Below are positions 1-49,913 of a stretch of DNA of 64,000 nucleotides, piece after piece. The position numbers and the translations under genes are program-made. The notes under the pieces are model-generated. The model worked only from the letters and a program-made list of their open reading frames with translations. It had not been told where the DNA came from and ran no database searches. Position 1 is the stretch's first letter. Each line of letters starts with the position of its first letter. Origin of the DNA: Apostichopus japonicus (Eukaryota > Echinodermata > Holothuroidea > Aspidochirotida > Stichopodidae); contig NC_092568.1 in assembly GCF_037975245.1 (NCBI RefSeq), positions 6,424,501 through 6,488,500 on the forward strand, read 5' to 3'.

Positions 1-27
1 CTTAACACCCTCACACATTAATTCAAT

Positions 28-1255
28 TAGTGTTCAAACGATTATGCTAACACAGAAAATACCGATTACCCATTATTTTTTTTCATAATTGGGCCGATTC
101 TGATTATTTGATAACGAGAACATATCCTGTTTATACGAAATCGGCAATAAAGTAAGTGATAGAAACAATTATTGAACATTGTGCTTTTCCTCTGTTTCCC
201 CTTTCTTTCATTGTACTTATGTCAAAAATGGCTCTTATGTATCCTTTTGTATGTACCAAATCACCTCTGGGGTTTTGCGGAAAGAAAAAAATGGATTTTT
301 TTACAAATTTCCAAAATTTGAAAATATGACATCCTACCAAGTGAGCACTGTGCTAAGCGAATGGCATAACCACTTTGGTGTGTGTCACCTGTTAATGGCT
401 TGAAATACGCTAAGAATAGTTACTCAAAATATCCATCTCAAATAGTATCTCAGACAAACCATCCATCTTCAATCTTTACCAAAGTGTACATTTTAATTAC
501 ATACTTCTTACATTTTGACATTATTTGAACTTATTTTCAGTATTATTTCGTTTATGAACAAACGGAAATGTTACGAACTTGAAGTTAAACATCCTTATTC
601 GTTACCTATTTTTACAACCTAGTGTTAGGCCTAATGCGACAGCTATGGATTCCAGCATTTCTGTCGAAATTAAATAATTTTTAAGGGCATTGCGGCAAAC
701 ATCGGAAGGTTGAAAAAAAAATGGACATAAGAGGGTCCACGGTAAAAGGGAGGCGATGGGCAGGGAAGCATGGCCCTTTGCAAATTGTGAGAAAAAGAAA
801 CATCAAATTACAAATTAGTGCATCAAATGTTGCACTACGGAGGATTTCATGCCTAAACATAACCTATGCTCAGCTAATCAACATAGGCCTTATCTAGCAC
901 AATCCTTAAGTAACGGAATTGGTATTGTTACCATGCTTACTGTGCTGAGAAATATGAAGTCACTAGCCACGAGGGAAGCAAAATCAGGGTCCCTGGCAGC
1001 CTAATTTGATGAAATTTAATTTAGAAAGACGAAAAGAGGGTATCTTTATTTTAATGTTCGTAGTAAAAGAACAAATTCAGAACATCAGTTGATATTTTCA
1101 CCTTCAATATGTTTTTGAATAATGATATTTTCATCTTTCATATGTTTTTGAGTAATCGGTATGACATAACTGGTATTCCACATAATTTTTACCGAATCCG
1201 ATTATGTTCAGATAATGCAATATTCGGCCCGATTCCGATTATTGTTTGAACACTA
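28..1255. mobile_element. hAT-like non-autonomous element with CCGATT-type subterminal repeats
   Basis: Ends TAGTGTTCAAACGAT (left) and ATTGTTTGAACACTA (right) are inverted copies. Flanking 8-mers AATTCAAT (20-27) and AATTCACA (1256-1263) agree at 6 of 8 positions, an aged hAT-type duplication. Subterminal segments carry repeated CCGATT words (GGGCCGATTCTGATTATT near 91, CGGCCCGATTCCGATTATT near 1226). No transposase frame is visible. Related to the elements at 58444 and 60054. Confidence 0.7.
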
Positions 1256-1265
1256 AATTCACACT

Positions 1266-1475
1266 AAATAACACATCGTCACATTCAAATCCATCAAGCA
1301 AAGCTGTGACGTTGTTAAAAATGAATATAACCTTAATACACAACAAATCAAAATTAATTCAATAACACATCGTCACATACCAAACCATCAAGAACAAAGC
1401 TGTGTCTGTTTAAAATTGGATAATACCCGTAATAAACAACAAATCAAAGTTAATTCAATAACACATCGTTACAGA
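1266..1475. repeat. Tandem repeat, about 96-bp unit, two full copies plus a partial
   Basis: AATAACACATCGTCAC-type starts recur at 1267, 1363 and 1459 with shared downstream words (CATCAAG, AAAGCTGTG, CAACAAATCAAA). The hAT-like element ending at 1255 appears to sit in the leftmost unit. Confidence 0.65.
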
Positions 1476-1498
1476 CATGCTTTGCATTGTATATTATA

Positions 1499-1660
1499 CA
1501 AATAATGAATGGTTATGAGTGCAATAGTGCAAATATTTCATGAGTTGAAAGATGGAATGTTCCATTCAACGAGGTGCAGCCGAGTTGAATAGAACAAATT
1601 ACATCTTTCAACAAATGAAATATTTGCACTATTGCACGAATGGAAACCATTCATTATTTG
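1499..1660. mobile_element. Palindromic (foldback) MITE
   Basis: The two halves are inverted copies: CAAATAATGAATGG...CAATAGTGCAAATATTTCA on the left and TGAAATATTTGCACTATTGC...CCATTCATTATTTG on the right. The centre is ATTCAACGAGGTGCAGCCGA followed by GTTGAAT. Arms of about 70 bases would fold into one long hairpin. Confidence 0.75.
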
Positions 1661-3018
1661 TTTTATAAAACATATTATGTTAAGATGGGTAAAATGCACT
1701 CATGCAACAGCTTGTTTTGAACAGACAGGTTTCTCTGCTCTCTTACCATTGAAAAAAGTGCTACCAAAAAAGTATAACCCATGGTTCTATTTCATAGAGT
1801 GGAATAGAGCAGATTTTGCATGCAATCAACGAGCAATTGACCAATCAAATGACCAGAATACAATTAGGTGTTGTGTAATACTTTCTATTGCATATCAACT
1901 TCATATTGTACAGAAATATCATGTTCAATGTTCATTATGTAGTGCCACATAAATAATGCCTAGTCCTAACATTTAAGTTAGAAAGTGCTACGTAATACAT
2001 AGCATTACTAGTGGCAAGTGAATTTTTATTTTAGTCATGCTCTCCAAATTGTGAATTTTTTATTGAAATAAGTTGTCAAAGCATTGCCTAGTGCTAGTAG
2101 AAATACTCAATATTTTTTTTTATGTTTGAATGGCAATGAGTCTCAGCAAGATATTGCAATATTTATTTTCTTTCATACAATCTGTATGTACCAAAGAAGC
2201 ACATATCAGGATTACATATTCTATAGGACTACTACAACTTACAAGTAGTAGGCTAATAGTAAGTCTAAGTTCTAACTTAAGTTAGGCCTCTGGACTCGAT
2301 TGGAGGCTTATCATAACTTAGCCCTAGGCTAGCTAGGCCAAGGTTAAACCCACAAATGGCTATAGTTATTTCATTTTCAATGACTAAACTATTTGCCAGC
2401 TCAAAATTTTAAGTCTATGGCTCAATATTGTAGCATCCTACCATGCTACTGATATCAGTACCAGCTGCCCAATTATCAATGCAAGGCTTCTATATCAGTT
2501 ATATTCAACTTTATCCTAGCCTAACACTAACAAGTAACAGTAACCAGTAGGTATGCAGTATGATATCGCTGTACCAGCCTGTTTTCCATACTAACCTGTA
2601 TAATATACAAAACCCTACACTACAGTAGCCCAAGGCTAGGTACTGTACGTTGCTTAACTTAGGCCTAGCTGTTACTTGTTAGCTCACGTAATCTTTGTTA
2701 TTACTTGATATTGCTTATTGTCGGAAATACTTTTGTGCAACAAATACACCAAACTGACGCAAATCAACTTCTGGTCGAATTAAATGAAACACAAACCTCA
2801 AAAGGAACGATAATGGAACGAAAAGACGGTTTTTCGAAGACTACGAACTTCACAGTTCTGCTAATAACACACGACAAAATGCCAAGTGACACTGTACTGA
2901 TATATTTCGATGTCTCTATCATATCTGGGGCCAGTTGAACTTGATGATAGTTTGATTGTGATTGTGCAGCGCACGGACGTGAAGGAAGTCCAGGGACGAG
3001 TCGACACAATACTGGTTG
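1661..3018. other. Intergenic, no gene supported
   Basis: AT-rich. A block at 1985-2060 (AGTGGCAAGTGAAT ... CTCTCCAAAT) recurs at 16905-16965. Palindromic TAGGCCTA/CTAGGC words cluster at 2280-2345 and 2630-2670. Short open frames near 2705-3039 have no recognisable content. Confidence 0.5.
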
Positions 3019-3026
3019 TTCTAGTG

Positions 3027-3423
3027 CAGGGTTGTCCAACCTTTTGCAGAGGAGGGGAACATGGAATGATTATGATGAAGGAGGGGCCGCATGAACCCTA
3101 CGCTCGAATTTTCGATTTTTTGCCCGAAGCCCAAGGCAACAAAATGTGAGCACTGCGCGCGGAGCGCACTGATTTATTTTCCTTCCTGATAAAACAGATG
3201 AATAAAGTCCAGCCGCCCCCTCTCCGCTGAGAGAGTGTCACACAAACTGACCTGTATGCAGTTTTTGGACCCTGAAGGTTCGAATGATTGATTATATAGC
3301 TTCAAATTGTTATCAATAAATCTGCTCACTAAAATTTCGCACCGTAGAGAATCTCTGGCGGGCCGGACGTGACCCTGCGGCGGGCCGGACTGTGGCCCGC
3401 GGGCCGTAGGTTGGACAACCCTG
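3027..3423. mobile_element. hAT MITE
   Basis: Inverted ends CAGGGTTGTCCAACCT at 3027 and AGGTTGGACAACCCTG ending 3423. Perfect 8-bp target duplication TTCTAGTG at 3019-3026 and 3424-3431. The GC-rich right end (GCGGGCCGGAC, GGCCCGCGGGCC) and 397-bp length fit a non-autonomous hAT of the Charlie type. No coding capacity. Confidence 0.93.
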
Positions 3424-3454
3424 TTCTAGTGATACCTGTGTTGGCCACAGGTTT

Positions 3455-3785
3455 TTACAGAGCCACAATGCCTGCATGAAGACGGGCAAGGAGGTACTTT
3501 GGAGCCTGCAGCCCAGGGAGAGATAAACCGCAATTCTGGTTACAAAGCTTATAACCGTAAAGCTTGCTGTTTATTGTGTTAACAACCATGCCTGGGGTAG
3601 CTGTATAAATCTGGTCCAACTCGCCAGGATTCACTGTCATCCAGACCAGTTTCAGGGGACCACAGCGAGTTTCCACACTTTCAAGCATAACTGGCAGTCC
3701 ATGCATGGAGCTGCAGGTCTCATATCTTCTATGACGGAATGGATCTACTTTGACCTCGATCCTTAATTTTTTCCCCCACGATCTC
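3455..3785 (-). CDS. Unassigned open frame, about 110 codons, possibly a pseudogene fragment
   Basis: The minus strand is open from about 3785 to 3455. It contains an ATG at 3706 followed by HGLPVMLESVETRCGPLKLV and a balanced composition unlike random AT-rich sequence. I recognise no family. It ends in a TAA near the hAT MITE. It may be an exon, or a relic of a mobile-element protein. Confidence 0.3.
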
Positions 3786-4440
3786 TACATCTTACGGTTT
3801 AATGCCTTTCTCCAACATCTTGACAAGCAGAAAATGGCTAAAAACAGGTTTTGGGCATTTGACCATTGACCTATGACGTCACCAATCATCTATGCACGCG
3901 TTTGCAGTTCATGGTCTGGCACCAACCCACCAAATTTGAAAGTGATAGGACATAAACGTTCTAGGAGGTCTTTGCGATACATTTTTTTGCACAATTTATT
4001 CCAACTTTACCTTTAAACTTAGTTGACCTTTGAACCCGACCCTAGAAACCACAAATCTGTGCTATTAAAAAAAATTGTCATTCTCTACATATATCTTGGA
4101 GTTGTTGAGAAGCAGAAATGGCAATTGGTGTTTTGACAATTGACCTATGGCGTCATCAATCAACCAGGCACGAGTTTACATGGTCAGGCACCAACCCACC
4201 AAGTTTGCAAGAATATGATCAGACTTACCGTCACAATTTAGCCCAATTTCTACTTACCTCAATATACCCCTGACTCGATCAGACCCTAAACACATATTTT
4301 AAAATTTGTCTCATCATTCTCTTCATATCTTGTACAATTGACATTTGACCTATGACGTTTAATGTCTACATATCATGTAGTTTAATGGAACGAGATTACA
4401 TGGTCAAACGCACCTACCCACCATGTTTGAACTTGGAGAA
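3780..4440. repeat. Diverged tandem repeat, units of roughly 250-300 bp
   Basis: Three degraded copies share the words TTGACCTATGACGTC / TTGACCTATGGCGTCATCAA, GGTC(T/A)GGCACCAACCCACCA and CTACATATCTTG. A CA-rich stretch at 4460-4510 follows, then TATATTAT...GTATAGGAAGAGAG. No coding content. Confidence 0.6.
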
Positions 4441-5510
4441 GTTCGCAACTAGACACGTTTTTTCTCACCACACACACACCCATACACGCACACACACGCA
4501 CACGTACACTTCCTCACATATCTGATGTGGGGTGAAGTACGATATATTATCTCCCTATACATAACATGTATAGGAAGAGAGATAAAAATGTTTGATTGTA
4601 ATATATCATCACATTCTGTCTGCCAGTGGGGGAGGGGGGGGGGTGAGGGTAAAATTTTTAACGATTTTTTCTGAGGGCAACGTCAAGTAGAGCCGTATAT
4701 TAAATATATATAAATATACGGCTTGAAGTCAAGGTGCTTGCGTGCCTGCTCTTCCAACCGTATCGATTTTAAATTGATGGGGTGGGGGAAGGCATAAAAT
4801 TTAGCTTACATCCGTTCTGGAGAGGGTTGAGGGCAAGGGGTCTCCCTTCCCTTTGAGTATTCTTTGTTTCGGTAAGGTTTCTAAATACAAAATGGTGCTA
4901 TCATTCGCATTCCTAACCCATACATAATTCCCATTGTGTAGTACAGCTCTCAATTTGCCAATGTATACGACGTACATGTGTGTAATTGTTTTTGCCGTCC
5001 CGCGCTTCCTCAAATCCTCATACTAGACTATTCCTTTTTAAGGTGTTCTTCTATGACCATCACATGGGTAGCCCGTATGATTTTAAGCCTCTAATTGCTT
5101 TTTAACCGTCCTTTTCATATTTGTTCTTGTCTGTTTGTCTCTTGTTTCATCGTTGTATTGTTTTCTAGTTACAAACAACGTTTCGAACAACTGCACAGAA
5201 CGAAGAGTCATGTAGGACCCGCGAAACGCAACGATATCTATGGCAATTTGTTTTGAAGAAGGCACGACTCGAGTTGTGGGATGGGGAAGGGATTAAAGAA
5301 CGGGACCTTCACACGCGTGATATTCAGTGGCAGAGCTAGGTGTATTGGTCAGGGGCGGGGGTGGGGGGGGGGGCGAGAATGGTCTGTAGGGGCGCTTTCG
5401 ACACTATCAGAGCCTTATATACGGCTCTGGACACTATCCTAGCGGAGCGCCACCACAGGTTGGCGCGGAGTGTACAGACATTTTTTGCGTAAAGACAATC
5501 CCTAGATCGC
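4440..5510. other. Intergenic, no gene supported
   Basis: Holds a CA-type simple repeat (4460-4510), a short ATATATAAATATA palindrome near 4700 and G-runs at 4626 and 5362. Open frames are short with no recognisable content. Confidence 0.5.
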
Positions 5511-6280
5511 CGGAAATGACCATTTCCGGGGTGTTACTAAAACGAATGACAATTGCGTTACACATAACGAATGACAATATGTTGTACAAACTAAAAAATT
5601 GCGTTGACTAAAAAGAATGACAGTGAATGACAGCACAGACATTTGCTTCAAACGGATATCACAATTCAGACTTCTTGGGTATATTAAAGCCACGCAAACC
5701 GAGTGGACGCGAAGTGCCTGGCTTACAGATCTAGTAAAGTACTGACAAGATACAACGCACCTGATAGTAAGTGAAACTGTAAGTCTGATTTTAAAAAGTT
5801 TCAAACATACCAATTAGCCAGCACCTAACAATTACTTCAGTTATCTTTCTATATAAATTTTCAGAGGTATATGTCAAAAGCACAGCACTCAAGCGCATTC
5901 TCACACAAAAACTTTCCCTGTGGTTTCCATCCGTAAATTACACCAAAACCCTGCAACCACGTAACATGCAATTTTCCTCAAATCATTTTTGCGCAGATAA
6001 CCAATAACTGCATTTACTCCACTCCATTAATCTCTTCTCACCACCGTCGTTCGCCGTCATTCGCCGTCATTCGCCGTCATTCGCCGTCATTCGCCGCCAT
6101 TCGCCGCCATTCTCCGTCATTCGCCGTCATTCGCCGTCATTCGCCGTCATTCGCCGTCATTCGCCGTCATTCGCCGTCATTCGCCGTCATTCGCGAATTA
6201 TAATTAACCCTGTACAAAGTCAATTGTCATTCGGTCATTCGCTGTCATTTGTTTTAGTTTGTCCTCCTTTCCTGGCGTTG
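5510..6280. mobile_element. Inverted-repeat element with internal minisatellite
   Basis: TACTAAAACGAATGACAATT near 5536 on the left corresponds to the inverted CAATTGTCATTCGG...GTCATTTGTTTTAGTTT at 6221-6260. CGAATGAC words recur through the left arm and their complement GTCATTCG through the right. No target duplication was identified, so borders are approximate. Confidence 0.5.
6046..6195. repeat. 10-bp minisatellite (TTCGCCGTCA)n
   Basis: About 15 head-to-tail copies with few variants (TTCGCCGCCA twice, TTCTCCGTCA once). The unit is an extension of the GTCATTCG word in the surrounding inverted-repeat element. Confidence 0.95.
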
Positions 6281-7811
6281 CTAATTTGCAGATAAACGAA
6301 GAATAAAAAGCTGATAAATTAAAGACCGCCGTTAGATCATTTTGTCAGAAAATTACACCAACAAAATGTGACAAATGTCAATAGGTAGATGAGAGCGCAA
6401 TAAGAAAGTCAATAATCGCGAATAAGTAAAAAGGGATAAAAAGCTGAAAAGGGCGCCAGCAGTTCATTTGAGTCCGTCAGGGGGGACCCGCCGATTGATA
6501 CTTTTTACATTTCATAGCTTCAAAAACTTGAGCCCAGACCCTCCCGGCTTCTAATGGTAGCGTTTACGGGTATCGTTATGGAAAAAATGTAGTTTTAGCA
6601 TATGATATGTAGGCTTCAGAAAGAATTAACCTCTACCAGCTGATTAAATAGGCCTTACACTACAGATGCATCTGCGCAGGTGCAAAGTGGTATTCCTTGA
6701 CAACAAGTTAGCTTGGGATCAACCGCTAGAGTTGGTTTGAAACTGGGAAAATTAAGAGAGATATCTTGACAATCGATATTGGTAAAAGCCTTGCTATGCA
6801 TTTTAAGAATGAATAAATGCCTGTAAAGTTTCATCTGTGGAGATAAGTAAACGTTATTCGTTAAGACCGATAAAAAATAAACGATGACAAACGTTCAAGA
6901 CTAACTTAGGCCAAACGTTATGGCTAACTTATGTATAACGTTAGGCTAGGTCTAGCCTAGTAGTATTACTATTACCACCAGTGCTTTTACTAGGCTAGGC
7001 CTACTGCATAGTAAACTTAGGCTTCTATTTGACGCACCGTCAAATAATACTAGCAACGATACAGCAGGCAACCCAAATTTTTTGCAGCCAAGCAGTGTTA
7101 TATAGTTGATGAGTTTTAATCCATTTCATGCTTATGTTGATCAATTGTGGGTTTTTAAATTTAAACTTTTAACACGCTCCCCCCAGTTTTGCACACTTTT
7201 TTCAGTTTTTGGCATGTGGAAATCTTACTCCCCAAAAATAACCAAAATTACCTCATTATGATAGTACCACTACTCTCTGGGACGTGACCTGTCTGAGCTG
7301 AGAGGCTCAGACTAGCATAGCAAACAGCATCCATAGTTAATGGATGTATACATAGGCCTAGGGAGTTAGGCCTAGGCTACACTACAGTTAGCTAATCAAC
7401 AAATGTGTCAATTTAGGGGTATGAAAGAATTGACATGGCTTCACTCCCTTTAAGTGCGTCAATTATGAGCCCACCATGCTACTTACAATTAGTATTAGTA
7501 GTATTGGTAATATAGTGTGGTGGTGTACGGTAACTTCAAATTTGTCTTTATTAATGTATATAATGATATCATGTTATATATATAAAGTTATATATATATA
7601 TGGTTGAATTGATAGCCACTGTAGCTGCTGTGGGAGCAGTTGCGGAATATCCCGCAACTCACACACAGGGCTTTTTGAAAACGATAATAGTTAATACATT
7701 GTTTACTAGGCTATATAGCCTAGGCCTAGGGACTTCCAATCATAATACTAGCTAGCCTAGGCCTAGGGTTATTCCTTGACCTTTGTACAAACACAGTGAT
7801 AAGACAAAAGA
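6281..7811. other. Intergenic, no gene supported
   Basis: AT-rich with clusters of TAGGCCTA/GCCTAGGC palindromes (6650, 6950-7020, 7350-7380, 7705-7765) and a TATATA tract at 7570-7605. No exon or promoter recognised. Confidence 0.5.
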
Positions 7812-9560
7812 GGAGAATCGTCCTCCTATTTCTATCCTGAGCACTGTCTCAAAGATCCTGGAAAAGGTTTTTTTTCAACCCAATTAGTGAATAGGCCTAC
7901 TTCAGGAAATATACCATTCTGTATGATTTCAATCTGGTTTTAGACGGATATTCTAACTTCTACTGATACAGCTCTGATTCATCTTACCGATTTTATTAGG
8001 TCAGAGATTGATAACCGTAATCGTTAGGATGGTATTACTTGATCTTCAAGATCCATTTGATAGTTGTAAACATAAGATCCTTTTGGCTAAACTAAAGGCA
8101 TGTGGTATGGGTGTCTCTTGTATTACTTGTCAGCAGATGGTTGACATTAATGGTTACATGTCCAGTCAAGCTAAAATTGTTAATGGTGTTCCCCATTGAT
8201 CTATTCTTTGCCCATTATTATTCTCTCTGGATGTCAATGACATTGAAAATGTTGTTTCCAGCAGAGTGCTACTTAATGCCAATGACACAGCACTATTGTT
8301 TCAGGCAGGGATTTAAAACCATTAAAACTATTCTAAGTAGAGAATTAACATCCCTTTGTAGTTGGTTTACTGACAAAGTTTTGTTATCTCTTCATCTATG
8401 GAAGACTGAAGCTAGTTTGTTTGGTAGACCTAGTATGGAACATAATGCAAATCCTCTTAGTGATATGTAATCGTATCCATATCAAGAATTCTTATTCTGT
8501 TAAGTATCTATGTGCCGAACTTGATGCCTTTCTTACCAGTGAAAAAATTGTGTGAAGGTATTATGAAGAGGATAAAAGACCGGCTCAAATTTCTGTACAG
8601 AAAAGAGCCATTTGTATCTCTTTCAGCAAGATACATCCTGCCAGTGCCCTAATACAGTGAGATATTGATTATGCACACTGTTTTTGTTCCAGTTGTCTCA
8701 CAAAAAATATTAGACTTCAAACTTTCAAAGAAGGTGATCAGGTTTTCTTTAGGTCTCAAAGTATGTGATACTATTCTTCCTCAGCATGTCAAACTTTACG
8801 TTGGTTTCCTGTTGTGTATAGAGTTAATTTTCTAAAGTTTACTCATATATTTAAGGTAATTCACAGCTCTGCTCCAAGCTACCTGTCTAACTTGGCAATG
8901 TCTAGGTCCTTGCATAGTTATAGAACTAGAGGAAGTAAACACTCTAGGGTCATTCCGTGTCAAATCAACCAGTGGTCCCCAGGTGACCCTCTCAGATTTT
9001 CTGTCACAGGGTGACCCTAAAAATCACAACAAACATTTTCGGCTGAATAAAGTGCCAACTTTGGGTGATCATAACCAGAAAAATAAAGGAGATACAGTTA
9101 AATTGAGTGCAGATTCATGAATTTTGGCTAGAAGTAAGATAGAATTCCAGCTCTCTACCTGTTACAAAGACTGAATTATGAGCTTTCAAAGTCGGAAAAT
9201 ATCACAAAAGTCACTTTTCGCGAATGGCGGAAGCGCAAAATGGCCATTTCGACCAAATTTCAACGGGTCATATCTCGAAAAACGACATGGAGTATGATTT
9301 TAATTTTTGGTATGTGTTCATTTGGGACATACTCAATCATTCTTGTGAAATTTCATCTAAATCTGAGAGGGTCACCTGGGAACTTTTCAGAAAATTGGTT
9401 GATTTGAGGCGGAATGACCCTCTATTACAACTCATATTTATAGATCTAGTTATGGGCAGTCTACTTTTCTTTATACTGCTAGTAAGCTGTGGAATTCTCT
9501 CCCTATGGAGCGTCATTGCAACCCTAAAGCCTCTTCAAAACGTTTAAGCATCCATCTGAA
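7812..9560 (+). pseudogene. Decayed LINE (non-LTR) reverse transcriptase
   Basis: Translation across frames gives successive RT blocks: NRPPISILSTVSKILEKV near 7815, ALIHLTDFIRSEIDN near 7970, DLQDPFDS near 8040 (catalytic Asp region), GVPH-SILCPLLFSLDVNDI near 8188-8240 (a stop replaces the usual Gln/Gly) and a ruined NANDTALLF (normally Y/F-A-D-D) near 8277. The C-terminal part has KVIHSSAPSYLSNLAMSRSL near 8853 and, after an inserted MITE, GQSTFLYTASKLWNSLP near 9453-9500. Stops and frameshifts are many and one catalytic Asp is replaced by Asn, so the copy is dead. The order resembles CR1/Jockey-group LINEs. Confidence 0.85.
8947..9420. mobile_element. MITE with long inverted repeats, inserted in the LINE relic
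   Basis: The left end begins GGGTCATTCCGTGTCAAATC and the right end is its inverted partner (CGGAATGACCC at 9410-9420). Inverted similarity continues for about 55-65 bases on each side, through CAGGTGACCCTCTCAGATTT. It is flanked by direct TCTA copies at 8943-8946 and 9421-9424. 474 bp, with no coding capacity; superfamily not assigned. It splits the LINE C-terminal coding region cleanly. Confidence 0.85.
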
Positions 9561-9663
9561 TTTTTTAGAACAAGAGTTATTCTTTCCTTTCCTTTCCACA
9601 CAACAGTTATTAATTTCAGCATGCAATTGGTATGACCATCATCACTTCGATCAGGCTTGAAAG

Positions 9664-49913
<40,250 letters not shown>

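Noticed and set aside
3100-3149. Coding exon in the GC-rich segment
   Set aside because: It lies inside the hAT MITE bounded by perfect target duplications.
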